From Atriophallophorus winterbourni (Eukaryota; Platyhelminthes; Trematoda; Plagiorchiida; Microphallidae): a stretch of 64,000 nucleotides of DNA. A program made the position numbers and the translations under genes. The notes beneath the pieces were generated by a model that saw only the letters and a list, made by a program, of their open reading frames with translations, had not been told where the DNA came from and made no database searches. Shown here piece after piece: positions 20,755-32,373 of this stretch (positions within the stretch are counted from its first letter, which is position 1; the number at the start of each line of letters is the position of its first letter). Location: NCBI GenBank assembly GCA_013407085.1, contig JACCGJ010001774.1:1-64000 (forward strand), given 5' to 3'.

Positions 20755-21754
20755 NNNNNNNNNNNNNNNNNNNNNNNNNNNNNNNNNNNNNNNNNNNNNN
20801 NNNNNNNNNNNNNNNNNNNNNNNNNNNNNNNNNNNNNNNNNNNNNNNNNNNNNNNNNNNNNNNNNNNNNNNNNNNNNNNNNNNNNNNNNNNNNNNNNNNN
20901 NNNNNNNNNNNNNNNNNNNNNNNNNNNNNNNNNNNNNNNNNNNNNNNNNNNNNNNNNNNNNNNNNNNNNNNNNNNNNNNNNNNNNNNNNNNNNNNNNNNN
21001 NNNNNNNNNNNNNNNNNNNNNNNNNNNNNNNNNNNNNNNNNNNNNNNNNNNNNNNNNNNNNNNNNNNNNNNNNNNNNNNNNNNNNNNNNNNNNNNNNNNN
21101 NNNNNNNNNNNNNNNNNNNNNNNNNNNNNNNNNNNNNNNNNNNNNNNNNNNNNNNNNNNNNNNNNNNNNNNNNNNNNNNNNNNNNNNNNNNNNNNNNNNN
21201 NNNNNNNNNNNNNNNNNNNNNNNNNNNNNNNNNNNNNNNNNNNNNNNNNNNNNNNNNNNNNNNNNNNNNNNNNNNNNNNNNNNNNNNNNNNNNNNNNNNN
21301 NNNNNNNNNNNNNNNNNNNNNNNNNNNNNNNNNNNNNNNNNNNNNNNNNNNNNNNNNNNNNNNNNNNNNNNNNNNNNNNNNNNNNNNNNNNNNNNNNNNN
21401 NNNNNNNNNNNNNNNNNNNNNNNNNNNNNNNNNNNNNNNNNNNNNNNNNNNNNNNNNNNNNNNNNNNNNNNNNNNNNNNNNNNNNNNNNNNNNNNNNNNN
21501 NNNNNNNNNNNNNNNNNNNNNNNNNNNNNNNNNNNNNNNNNNNNNNNNNNNNNNNNNNNNNNNNNNNNNNNNNNNNNNNNNNNNNNNNNNNNNNNNNNNN
21601 NNNNNNNNNNNNNNNNNNNNNNNNNNNNNNNNNNNNNNNNNNNNNNNNNNNNNNNNNNNNNNNNNNNNNNNNNNNNNNNNNNNNNNNNNNNNNNNNNNNN
21701 NNNNNNNNNNNNNNNNNNNNNNNNNNNNNNNNNNNNNNNNNNNNNNNNNNNNNN
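20755..21754. other. Assembly gap of 1000 N
   Basis: Exactly 1000 N, so an arbitrary-length scaffold gap. No real protein can be read through it. Confidence 0.99.
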
Positions 21755-22115
21755 GGAGACAGTAAGATCAGGTTCAGTGAGCCTTGAAACAGTGGAAAAG
21801 CGGTAAACAAAGTTAAACTTGTATGCCACTGTTATATAGGGTTCATACAAAGAACCACGATGTTCAAACACCGAATCACAAAGTGATTCTTGGTCAAGCA
21901 CTCGAAGCGCTTATGGATAACCAATGTAATGTGTTGATCACATCCCCATCCTCTCCATAAGCGCCTCGAGTGCTTACCAAGAATCACTTTGTGATTCAGT
22001 GTTTGAACATCGTGGTTCTTTGTAAGAACCCTATATAACAGTGGCATACAAGTTTAACTTTGTTTACCATTAATCCACTGTTTCAAGGCTCACTGAACCT
22101 GATCTTACTGTCTCC
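21755..22115. repeat. Large imperfect palindrome beside the gap
   Basis: The left arm (21755-21916) starts GGAGACAGTAAGATCAGG and the right arm (21953-22115) ends CCTGATCTTACTGTCTCC. The arms are complementary along about 160 bp with few differences, around a roughly 36-base spacer. The left arm begins at the first base after the gap, so its true extent is unknown. Confidence 0.85.
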
Positions 22116-22306
22116 ACCTGACGATGGCAAACAGCCTGAAAACGGTAGTGGTGTGTAAGGGATGGGGATGTGAGCAACACATTACTTTGGTCATCCACAA
22201 GCGCCTTGAGTGCTTTGACCAAGAATCACTTTGTGATTCTGTGTCTGAACATCGTGGTTCGTTGTAGAACCCTTTATAACAGTGGCATACAAGTTTAACT
22301 TTGTTA
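21942..22306 (+). repeat. Tandem repeat with about 242-bp period
   Basis: The box GAATCACTTTGTGATTC occurs at 21981 and again at 22223, a spacing of 242. The flanking blocks (GGATGGGGATGTGA on one side, AACAGTGGCATACAAGTTTA and CTTTGTT on the other) keep their order. The left palindrome arm is a third unit in inverted orientation. The 17-base box is itself a near-perfect palindrome. The second direct unit breaks off at about 22306, where LINE-C begins. Confidence 0.75.
22114..22151 (+). ncRNA. Hammerhead-like core in the 242-bp repeat
   Basis: In order on the + strand: CCAC, CTGACGA, T, GGC-AAACA-GCC, T, GAAAAC, G, GTA, GTGG. CCAC and GTGG can pair as stem I, GGC/GCC as stem II, and GTA is an allowed cleavage triplet. 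Weak points are a T:T mismatch at the base of stem II, one extra A in GAAAAC, and a minimal stem III. Hammerheads in satellite repeats of schistosomes and newts are known; here it is only a candidate. Confidence 0.4.
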
Positions 22307-22308
22307 GA

Positions 22309-23545
22309 AACCAAAACTGTTCGCCAGTAGGGATTTCGGTTCATATAGAAGAATCAGTCTTATGCAGAAGAAGCAATGGCCAGTATCGGAGTTAGTTTGC
22401 AAGTAGGAGACACTAAAACACAATTAAAAATATTCTCTTGAACATCATGGTGAGAGGTTATCAAAGTGTTATATTAAATTTATTATGAACGATAAAAAGA
22501 TCACAAAAAACAATGTTTCTGCCATTTTTGTCGTATTTTCCTTTTTTGTTTTTTTTAATAAATACGTTATGGTGAATCATGTTTTCATACATAAATGTGA
22601 TTAGTATAAGCAGATAACGGTTAAGGATATGGTCATATAGTAAAAATGAATATAGAACGCACGGTCACGATGAAGATGTGTAACAACATATCTAGGGTCC
22701 GGTAACCTGACACTTGAATGGTCAGTTATCCAGAGAATACTATAAGACCTCATGATATACAAATATGTGCAGATAGATGTGGAATTAGAAACCTGGGATC
22801 CCATGAGTGAATAAAATATCTAGAGAAAAGTTTATCCTAAAGATTTGGAATAGTGAGTGAACGGTAAGAGTTTTTACGAGCGTTTTAAATTATCCTGTAG
22901 ATGTGCACATACGGAAATGAAAAGGAAGGGAATTCCAAAGTTGTTCATATCTAATTAAGAAAAAGTTACGTCTAACTTTAGTGCGAGACATAGGGATTTT
23001 CAACAGCCTCGTTTGATTGCGCAGATCATATCGAATATAATCGTGCGAGCGCATGCCAGACTAAAGCTTAATTCGTTGCTGAGTAATGATTCGAAAGAAA
23101 AGAAGCAGATTCAGACGTAATCTGCGTAGCCATAATGGTTCGACACTCAGAAAATTACACCTTCCAAAATAAGGCAAGGGGTTAGAATAGCCCAAGGTAT
23201 TTTTGGTATGATACATTTGAAATTCATGAAAGCAGATTTATTGGTGGGGAACTCAATATTACATTCTTTTCTTTCCCGTGAAAGTATGACGGTGTAGATT
23301 TGAGTATTGCACTCGAGAAACGCACGTTGAATGTAGAACAAAACAGTTTCAATAAACTTTATACTGTTCGGTGTTATTTTCAATAGACGGTAATCACCGA
23401 AATATGTGGAGCTTGGGTGGCAAATCAGAAGGATAACTGCTGTAGTTTTGATGGTTTCCAAACACATGATCTTACATAGGTTGGACAATTGTTCTAATTT
23501 GTGCTTATATTTATCCGCATAATGTTTCTTGCTGGAATCCTGCAT
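22309..23545 (-). mobile_element. LINE-C copy C1, 3' part
   Basis: The minus strand carries the C-terminal RT region: LSVEPLWLRRLRLNLLLFF, then SGMRSHDYIRYDLRNQTRLL, and PMSRTKVRRNFFLIRY with EQLWNSLPFHFRMC. A long 3' UTR down to 22309 follows. From 23197 to 22309 it is a direct copy of 30718-29829. 22629-22800 is identical base for base to 30149-30320. The frame is broken by shifts. The part 23200-23545 is open but unlike the other copies. Confidence 0.78.
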
Positions 23546-23559
23546 GCTGGATCAGAATA

Positions 23560-24340
23560 TACTGAGATTATTTGAAGTCTTTTGCGTTGTGACGCTCGGT
23601 TTCAAATTTGCTGGTTGCAGCTTAACCTTTCGATGGGCAAACAACCTAGTCTTCGTCAACTTTTCAATGTCGTAGGAGTTTGGGTCAGACAAACCGTTAT
23701 TGTTTGATTTTATGAATTTTGATTCTTCATGAGGAAAACGTTCCGCTAAACACTCCGGCGGATTGATGAAAGTTGAGCGTTGGCGTGGAATGATCTGCAG
23801 AGAGTAACATTTTGTCTGGTTGGCATTACAGACTATATCTTAATATATTCCGGTAGTTTTGAGCTTCAACTAGAGTTTCAAATAAGGATTTTAAATGTAT
23901 TATGCTGTACTCTAAGCCCAATATGCAATATGCCAGGTTGAATTGATGGGCATTCGTTGAATCAGGGGAACACTCAGTTGGTTTTATTCAAAAATGTTTG
24001 CAGACGTAGCATATGATCGAAATGTGTTCATCGTTTATGATCCATATCACCTCTGCGGTCCAAGATTTGTCACAATTTGCGTGACACGCATGTGCCATAT
24101 TAAACTTTACCACTGTTCACTTTCTCACAGACGACACATGGTTCGTGAGCAGCAGATTGTTTCAATTTAACAGGACTAAACAAATCTACAACCGAAGCGG
24201 TAAATAATAGATAAGGCCGGGAATGTTTGAAGTGGTATTAGCTAGAGTTGTCGCGAAGCATGAGGTCTAAGTACAATATGTCACCTGATTTAGCCGCAAG
24301 TTGTCAATCTCCTGTTGAGAATAGGGATATGAATTCGATT
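23560..24340 (-). pseudogene. LINE-B ORF1 and 5' UTR remnant
   Basis: 24060-24340 resembles the 5' end of LINE-B at 38750-39010: both have a CAGACGACACA(T/C)G(G/T)TTCG block, the antisense of the C-x2-C start of ORF1, followed by a Met codon region GATTGTTTCA. To the left, degenerate minus codons read KFIKSNNNGLSDPNSYDIEK and TRLFAHRKVKLQPANLKPS, similar in character to the middle of ORF1. It was cut on the left by LINE-C. Assignment rests on short blocks and is moderate. Confidence 0.5.
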
Positions 24341-24488
24341 GCAAGCTGTGTTATTCTTCAAGGAGTTTCCCATAATGGTACACTTTGATGAGTAAATCCA
24401 ACAGAAGAAAAACAGAAGCGAAATCAATGAACAAACGAACAGCACAAAAATCTATCATTGCTGCACACAATGAACGACAATTCGTATT

Positions 24489-24560
24489 GATTAGCATGCC
24501 TTTGATTCCAAAGAATAAAATTATTCATTTATTTATTCATTTATTTAATTTTTGTTTGGG
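24489..24560 (+). repeat. Short dispersed module, copy 3
   Basis: GATTAGCATGCCTTTGATTC, then CAAAGAATAAAA and a run of ATTTATTTATTC units. Same module as at 6277, in + orientation with its tail to the right. Confidence 0.65.
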
Positions 24561-25134
24561 TATATCCGTCATATCAAACTTTCAGATAGATATATAACAA
24601 TCGCACTGATCAAATGAGAAGTATGACATTTATGTATGAAAGTGTCAGAGCTCAAAATGATTCAAAATCACGTCAGATCACTCTTGGAAAGAGTGTTATT
24701 CGAAAGCATAAATGAAAAAATCTAGAACATTGTTTTGTTTACAACCAAATACGATTCTCTTTAATGTAAACTGAATTGAACCGAATCAGCCTTCATTAAG
24801 TGAACTTGTAGAGGTTGATGAAACAAAGATTTCACTAATAACAGCGCAAGCCTTCTGATTGTAGTATCCAATAAACCAGAATGCACTTCTCAAAGTAACA
24901 CCATACGCAATCTAATGCAATCATAATTGATATACTTTTTCGAAACAGAACATGTGAGCAGAATTAATAATATATTCAAATTGTGAACGTATTTTCTTGT
25001 ATGCATTATAACAAAACGTAATACGTACGATAAGTAAAATAAATTATACAATGTTAAAAACACGATATTACTCCCTCGTTAAATCGTTAGAAGAGAGTTA
25101 ATTGCTCAGAACGGATAACGTTAATCCGCGTTTT
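24561..25134. other. No recognised feature
   Basis: AT-rich sequence with no motif recognised. Confidence 0.35.
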
Positions 25135-25420
25135 CTACCAGGTTTGCATACCACCTGACTCATCGGTCTGATAAAGATTTTGAATTGGGGATGGTGGGTC
25201 AGAAGATGGAAGAGAGAGTTCACACGGCTGGGTTGATTGGATTGACTGAGGCACACTGGGAACAAGAGGATTGGGCGGAGTTAAATAAAAACGTTTAACA
25301 TCGAGGGTACAATTTCGGCTGTGGACGATGAAGTGTGGTGTTTTGGAACCGTTTAACAATTCTGTTGGCGCATGGATGATAAGCTGTTCTTTTTATGTGA
25401 TTAGAACCGAAGAATAGTCA
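25135..25420 (-). pseudogene. Ty3/gypsy integrase remnant
   Basis: Minus-strand codons at 25400-25360 read HIKRTAYHPCANRIVKRF, the T-AYHPxANGxVERFH box near the third catalytic residue of gypsy integrases (G has become R, E has become K). After a shift, GSKTPHFIVHSRNCTLDVKR and FYLTPPNPLVPSVP (25359-25240) resemble the C-terminal integrase tail with its VDRxKPA-like box. The intervening C-terminal half is missing, so it is internally deleted. The catalytic Glu is lost. Confidence 0.6.
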
Positions 25421-26324
25421 ACTTACGGAAAAGGGTTGATTGAAACTGGGATACACGAAACTTAGTAATAGTTGACGGACACTATAATTGCTGATCTAGT
25501 TTTGCAGAAAGGTTTTCGCTAGAGTTTGTGCTGTAATATCAATTGCAGGTATGGCTATAGACTATCAGCTGAAACGGTCGGTAAAAGTTAAAATGTGTGT
25601 GAAACAATTAGAGATAGTCGGAACACCGATAATGGTGAGATACACTAGCTGAAAAACGTTGACTCGGTGGGGGAAAAGTAGCATTTTCCTTTGTTGACAC
25701 TAGATACAGGACTTTGTCTAATTTTGAATATCCACGTGCATATTTAGCCAAATAAAGCGATTAGTGATCAACTCACGAGTTGCAATAACGCTGGGATGGA
25801 AAAGGGAATTACACTATTCGAAAATGGACTTTTTAGGTAACTTTGGTACAAAAGGACGAGGATGGTCGTTCGAAAATTCGCCTTATATAGTCAAACAAGA
25901 ATTGGGGATAGGGACAGGTTGAACTATAAGGGATAGTATAGATTGATAATGCTGTAAGTCACCCTAGTTTTACTGATTCTCTGCTAAATACTTGAGATCG
26001 AAATTAAATCGACTGATTGCGGTGAGTTGCATGCGCGTAAATGCATGTGGAACTGTGTTTGATGAAACAAACAGATAACGTATATCACTCGTAAATTGGC
26101 AAATTTAGTTAAGTTTACGTACCTTTCGGGGTAAATATCTATCAGCTCTGGTAGACAGGGCTAATGTCAGAGGCGTGTGGTCAGTCCCAACATTGTAACT
26201 GCGTGCTTCGAGTAAACGTCGAAAATGGCAAACAACATAGTATATATCTAACAACTCACGACCACGCGTACTGTAAGTGTGGTATCATCTATGGTCCGGA
26301 TTTGTTCGCATGGATATCAACGAG
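25421..26324. other. No recognised feature
   Basis: I see no coding motif on either strand. It may hold further degenerate gypsy sequence, but nothing supports this. Confidence 0.3.
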
Positions 26325-27640
26325 GTAATCTGCAAGATAAATACTAAGAAGCCAAGTGATTGCTCAGTATGAAAGTTATAAAAATAATTTCACTGTTATT
26401 ACCCAGGAATGCAATGATTATATGGTTCTTCTAACACGATATATATCGTGAATTTTTCCATAGTTAGGAATGAATCTAGATGTGTTTTAAAATCATGTAA
26501 ATAGGCGCGAAATCTTTTGTATTTCGGAATAAGATTTCAGAGTTTAGCTTAGTAATTCGGGTAAAAGGTTTTTCTCAATTTCGTGTGGAATCTTGGACGT
26601 TTCATTATTTTTTGTTGAATGTGTTGAATAGGCTTACTATTATGAAAGATTGATATATCAATTATTGTAAATTTTAAATGCATGAACAAAGATGTATCTA
26701 CAGAGAATGAAAGCCCATTAATTTCCCCCCAGTTGGATAATGCAGCGAAATCATTGTTCAGTCTAGCAATGAAAGTGTGTGTTTTTGAAGATTGGAAAGA
26801 GATGACTACTTCCATGTCATACACAAACGAGTATAGTTCATTATGAGATATGACGGCATGTTCATCGTTTTTATATACGCGAAAAAGTAATGGACCGAAA
26901 ACACTGCCTTGTATCACGCCACTTGCGATCGGCAGGATGCGCGATCTGTGACCATTGACCTCAACGCAGTTGAAAAGATACTGTATCGAAAGCTGCGGTT
27001 ATATCAAGGATGACAACTAATACTGTCAAACCATTTTTAATTGAGCGTGCGATACAGTCTAAGTATTCTAACTGACAAGTAATGCAGGATCTATTGTTCA
27101 GGAAGTCTTGCTGTGCTTTAGAAAAGATTCTACAAGTAAGATTTTCTAGTATGGTTTTCTTTACAATTTTATCAAATTAACTTTATGAAAAAAAGATGTA
27201 TGTTTAATCGCTCGGTAGTTTGTGACTAAGTGTTAGGAGCCAAATTTGTATCTGGGTATAACAATTGAGTGATTACTTTCCACCGGAAAGGTCTCAGAGT
27301 CGACAAATGGGTTGATTAAGTTCAGGAACAGAAATTGAAATTCTTCGTCACACATTTTGAATATGACAGTCTCGTTTAAGACTGACAGTTGCTTGCTGAC
27401 AGAATTTACTTATGTCACGCAGGTTTATACTCAAAGCATTCGGTGTACCAGGCCAGGGAAGTTGACTGGTTGTATAAACGTAGTTTAACTTGTTGTAGGT
27501 AGAGTTAATGTATCGACGGAATTCTTCACAGATAACATCAGGGGAACAGATGATTGTTTTAGCTACGGAAGAATTACAATTTTTGCTAATAAAATCTATG
27601 TTGCTGGGTAAGTAGGATGGTCGTCACCTTAAAAGCTTAC
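26325..27640 (-). mobile_element. LINE-C copy C2 with RT domain
   Basis: Minus-strand codons in order: WKVITQLLYPDTNLAP (about 27280-27230), FLNNRSCITCQLEYLD (about 27110-27060), LVVILDITAAFDTVSF (about 27020-26975, first catalytic Asp box), FNCVEVNGHRSRILPIASGV, and then an open frame 26917-26549 with QGSVFGPLLFRVYKNDEHAV. In this frame the ADD box is replaced by VYDMEVVISF. It continues through LNNDFAALSNWGEINGLSFS to PRFHTKLRKTF. The 3' UTR ends near 26325 with a GATAAATACTAAG block also found in copy C4. It lacks the EN and is dead. Confidence 0.8.
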
Positions 27641-28603
27641 TTAGTGATTTCAGCTTATGCTGACTTATACGGGCTTTATTTTCATCGGTTCTAAATGTGT
27701 TGTTTGAAACATATCTTTGAGTTTTTGATACTTTATATTAGCGAAAAGAAAAAATCTCATGCGTTTCCATGGCAACAAAATGTGGCTCCATTGTTTTCTT
27801 TTTCTATTTTCTAAAATTTCATGTATTTTTTTACGCATAATGAGATTACATGACACCTTCACAATTAACACTTTAATTTTTGAATGTAATGATGATGAGA
27901 CCGTTGTGGAATTACTAGAGAGGGAAATTTGCTCCAGTATTCTATCCTAATGAATTCTAAAGTCAGATTTCAGTTAATGTGGACATAAAATTGCTTAACA
28001 TTAGATTTCTTCGAAGAGTTGGTAGAAGCAGTGGTGCATAATACTTGAAATGATAATATATTATGGTTACCGTTAAGGAACGATGGAATTACCTCCAGGT
28101 CAACTAGGGACAGGTTCAGAGTATGTACTAGGCTTAGGATATTTTCATTTCTAGTAGGTTGGACAATAATGTGCTTATATCTTAGTAAGTCTAGCGTTCA
28201 GATAAATGGTTTATACCAGTTTAACTTTCGTATATTCAATTTGACAGCAATGTGTATAGATTGCACGTGGTGTGGAGATGCTTCAATTATCGCATGAATT
28301 CAAGAATCCATTCTCGAGATTGTTGAAGACGGTAGATAATAAATGCAACCTGTCAACAGATCTAATGATAAAAATAAAATCTAAGTTAAGTCTTCTACTT
28401 CTGATAGTTTTTGTAAACCTGGAATGAATATAGATACGAGTATCGCAACCACGTTTCAAATTCCAATTATTCCTTAATATCCGGTAATTGAGTACTATAA
28501 GTTTTGAGTCAAGATGGTCCTCTAGTGTCTAGTTTTCAGTTATAATAAAAGGAAAAAATTTCAGCATTTGAATTTTAGCTGGAATTAATCTGGAATTTAA
28601 GAG
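27641..28603. other. No recognised feature
   Basis: AT-rich sequence. Open frames at 27665-27950 on both strands have no recognisable motif. Confidence 0.35.
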
Positions 28604-28675
28604 TAAATAAATAAATAAATAAATTTTATTCTTGGAAATCCAAGGCATGTCGACCATGATCAATAATTTCCAAAA
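28604..28675 (-). repeat. Short dispersed module, copy 4
   Basis: Run of AAAT units, then TTTTATTCTTGGAAATCC, AAGGCATGTCGACCATGATC and AATAATTTCC. Nearly identical to the copy at 11993. Confidence 0.75.
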
Positions 28676-29210
28676 GGTTTGTACAATCAGATTGTAGTAT
28701 GAAGATTCGCAAAAACAATAATCAAGGTCATTTCTTTCGCGGAATTTAACGACCGAAAATATAGGGCTAACAGTATTTAAAAGTTGATTTTAGATAATCC
28801 GTACGTCATCTGTTATAGTACAAAAACACAGGTATTGCGAAGAAAAGTCAATGAATGATCCCGGAAGCACTGATGTTTAACGGAGAAGGTCCATCGAGGA
28901 TAAGTGAAGAATCTCTGTTGTTAATGTTCCGAGCTTTTTCATTTCGATTGTTCGAAATAAGTAAATCTTGCCTGAATATTAAAAGTTTTCATGTCCGCTA
29001 GGCGAAGTTAATTTATTCCACTAGGTTGAGGTCTGGGGCCGTTTTATTTGGGTGCTGATTCAGAATTGGGCTGTGATGAAGATACTCGAAAGCGAGAGAA
29101 TGTTGTTTCGAACGTTATAAGAATTTATCTAATATCAATACCAAGGCATGCTATTGATATATAAATCATCAGGCAGAACATCTAAGTTCAGAAGATTGTA
29201 AATTTTATTT
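28676..29210. other. No recognised feature
   Basis: No motif recognised. A partial copy of the short module (CCAAGGCATGCTATTGATAT) lies at about 29140. Confidence 0.3.
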
Positions 29211-29429
29211 TTATTTTATGGTAAGAAATGAAACCAGATGTGATTTGAATCCATTTAAAGAGGAACTGAGTCTTAATATTAATAAATTCTCGGTAAACCA
29301 AGGCATGCAAAACATGATCAGGTTATCAATGTGTACAAAATAAATAAGTTGTAAAAATGTCCTTATTAAGCGGAATTTTTGAACATTTTTCCGTTTAATA
29401 AAGGATGGTAAATTTACAATAAATTTCAT
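29211..29429 (-). mobile_element. LINE 3' end with short module, copy 5
   Basis: The minus frame contains FIKRKNVQKFRLIRTFLQ, then the translated module (LIMFCMPWF) and LNGFKSHLVSFLTIK. The module GGTAAACCAAGGCATGCAAA with ACATGATC lies at 29288-29320. This suggests the module is the 3' UTR start of a LINE related to LINE-C. Confidence 0.5.
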
Positions 29430-29600
29430 TTTTTTCGCGCAATATCACATAGTACTGAAGTTTCATCTAGATTGCATCAAAATAAGCAAATGGAGAGGAT
29501 GCGATTAATTCCGGAGCAGAGATTGAGAAAGAAAAAATTATGAAGGAAATGGTGAAGATATAATAGTCATAGTGAAATAAATTACGAATAAAGAAAGTTC

Positions 29601-29655
29601 TTTTATATATAATATATATATAATATATATATATATACTATATATATATTAATAT
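29601..29655. repeat. AT dinucleotide microsatellite
   Basis: Interrupted TATATA runs. Confidence 0.9.
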
Positions 29656-29828
29656 TTACTTCTTCGGAATGTTGGTGGGTTGTGATTGAAGAAATTACAT
29701 AAAAAAATCCGAAGTTTAATTGAAAAAAATTAAAAAATCGAGGGAATGATAAGAGATTCTAGTTTAAATTGCATGAGGTTTGGGCCGGTTGTACGATCCA
29801 AGAAAGTCAAAGAATTGTCGAATAAAGG

Positions 29829-30719
29829 AAATCAAAACTGTTCGCCAGTAGGGGTTTCGGTTCATATAGAAAAATCAGTCTGATGCGGTACGAGCAAGTG
29901 CCAGTATCGGAGTTGGTTTGGGAGTCGGAGACACTGGAACACAATTAAAGATACTCTCTTTACCATCATGGTGAGAGGTTATCAAAGTGAAGCACAAAAT
30001 TAATTATGAACGATGAGAAAGATCACAAAAACAAAGTTTTTGGCATTTTTGGCGTATTTTCCTTTTTTTATTTTTTAATAAATACGTTATGGTGAAGCAT
30101 GTTTTCATACATAAATGTGATTAGTATAAGCAGATAACGGTAAAGGATATGGTCATATAGTAAAAATGAATATAGAACGCACGGTCACGATGAAGATGTG
30201 TAACAACATATCTAGGGTCCGGTAACCTGACACTTGAATGGTCAGTTATCCAGAGAATACTATAAGACCTCATGATATACAAATATGTGCAGATAGATGT
30301 GGAATTAGAAACCTGGGATCCGATTAAAGAATAGATTATCTAGAGAAAAGTTTATCTCGCAGATTTGAGATAGTGAGTGAACGGTAAGAGTTTCTACAAG
30401 CGTTTCAAATTTTGCTGTAGATGTGCACATACGGAAATGAAGAGGAAGAGAATTCCAAAGTTGTGCATATCTAACTAAGAAGAAGTTACGTCTAACTTTA
30501 GTGCGAGACATAGGGATATTCAACAGCCTTGTTCGATTGCGCAGATCATATCGAATATGATCGTGCGAGCGCATGCCAGACTAAAGCTTAATTCGTTGCT
30601 GGGTAATGATTCGAAAGAAATGAAGCAGATTCAGACGAATTCTGCGTAGCCATAGTGGTTTGACACTCAGTAAATTAAACCTTTTTAAGATAAGGCAAGG
30701 GGTTAGAATAGCCCAAAGT
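29829..30719 (-). mobile_element. LINE-C copy C3, 3' part
   Basis: The minus frame 30574-30305 is open for 89 codons: MRSHDHIRYDLRNRTRLLNI, then PMSRTKVRRNFFLVRYAQLW and NSLPLHFRMCTSTAKFETL, the C-terminal part of a CR1/Jockey-type RT where the RNA-cleft WNSLP box is typical. A 3' UTR of nearly 480 bp follows down to 29829. It is a close direct duplicate of 22309-23197. Confidence 0.8.
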
Positions 30720-31345
30720 TAATTTGCTGTAAGTACGTTGGAGTCTTTCTAAGAGAAAACAATCACGCCTACCCATGTTAGAATAGATTATATTAAAATA
30801 ATCGAGAAATGGTTGGACCTTCATCTTATACATTGCTATTTTACTCTCGCGTAAGAAGAATTTATGGTTAATTGAGCTAAAGATTTGTCTTGCTCACTTA
30901 TTTATTTTGGGAGGAGATTTCACAGTTTAGCATATTTATTTAAGAAGAAACTGTTCCTTACTTTAGTACGAAACCTCGGTAATTTAATAGTTTTTTCACC
31001 GTTCCTCAAGCTATACTCAGAATCATGTTGTATATGAAGATTAGAACTTATTTCAATATTATCCGTTGACAGTATTTTAAAGAATATGGTAAGATTATGC
31101 TTGAGTCTGCGAAACAATAATAGTTTAGTTTTATACATCTTTCTCTATAAGATAGTTTGGTGGTATAACCGGAAATGGATTTTGAGAAAGAAGGTTGTAT
31201 TTTTGCTAAAACTATGCTATCGGATTTATTTATATTGGTATATATTATGTTACGATAGGATAAGATAGGATAGGAAACTGAGACAAGAAGTTGCGAAATA
31301 AATAGAAGTGAGGGTTTATTTATGCGAAAATTTAAAGCAATCAAT
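30720..31345 (-). mobile_element. Second LINE-C-like 3' fragment
   Basis: The minus frame 31138-30920 includes HDSEYSLRNGEKTIKLPRFR, then TKVRNSFFLNKYAKL, the same C-terminal region as copy C3 but clearly diverged, so a separate copy or subfamily. Upstream codons give VLAKIQPSFSKSISGYTTKL. Confidence 0.6.
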
Positions 31346-32373
31346 ATTTAATTTTGTTATTTTTCTAAAAAAATTTGCATTGCCATAAAATAGGGGTGTG
31401 GCGTGAATTAAGGTGTGTATCGGTTGTAAAATGTTGAGGGTTTCGAGTCATGTAATCATAATAGTACAATGGTTAAGTACAATGACCGAGTGGATAAGGG
31501 GATGGTCTATGGAGCAATTCTTAGTCAATGAGGGACAGGTTATACAGCATAGGGGGGTATCGCAGTTGAGTACGGTAACTGACACCGTGTGTGCGTCTAT
31601 TATATTTTTTGACCAACGTTACTTATTGGTTTAGTGACTTACTGAACTGCGACCGAAACGGTGTGAATTCAGGCTCCATAGCCACTTTGGAAAATCGGCG
31701 TATGGATTTCAAAATATTTTTATTCCCTAATGAATATGACACGAAACATTGCTATCTGAATTTATATGGATTAGAGTTTGCATTTTTATGCTGTTTTTGC
31801 ATAAGCGAACAAATTCAGCGCAATCAACCAAGATGGCATAATAAATTTGAATACAACTTTTTAAGTCATTTAATGGATCATTATCAGCTACATTAAATAT
31901 AATGATATTCTTGTAACGGGATTCTCTTTGGCTAATTTCAGTGCATATAGTTTCTACAATGTTATCGGCGTGTATCAGAATATCATGAGCAATAACAAAA
32001 TTAGGCTTCATAAAAGATAAAAACGGTTTTAGAGAATCAAATAATGTTAGAGAAGTTGTTATTTCGTTTAGTAAAACTTATACTTCAGATTCTAATTTTT
32101 TCACTTTATTCAAGATAAAAGAAGTTTCAATATCTAACCTCATGATGCAATTTAGTGTTGGAGGATTTTCAGAATTCTAATACAGTGAAAAATAGATATA
32201 TTAGAATGCATCGAGTAGAAAATATATTGATATGAAAACTGTAATTTTTGATTAGATATTATCACAAATATATCAGTTGCGGTTTTTGTATGAACTGTAA
32301 GTGCGTGAGAATAACTACAATGAATAAGGAAAGAAAATAAAATCACGAACCAGATTCAAGCAGTCTGCTCATT
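31346..32373. other. No recognised feature
   Basis: About 1 kb without a motif. Frames of up to 101 codons on the + strand at 31591-31896 are not recognised. Confidence 0.35.

Noticed and set aside
20717..21901. Long open frames of about 390 codons on the minus strand
   Set aside because: They consist almost entirely of the 1000 N of the assembly gap and have no meaning.
21755..22115. Palindrome read as a MITE or foldback transposon
   Set aside because: The arms are units of the 242-bp repeat, which also occurs in direct orientation, and no target-site duplication can be seen because the left end is lost in the gap.
25135..25359. Proline-rich 74-codon frame as an independent gene
   Set aside because: The adjacent codons contain the integrase box AYHPCAN, so it is the end of a gypsy pol relic.
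29601..29655. AT-rich run as a replication origin or regulatory element
   Set aside because: It is a simple TA microsatellite; nothing else supports a function.
31591..31896. 101-codon + frame as a gene
   Set aside because: No motif and overlapping open frames on the other strand; AT-rich chance frame is more likely.
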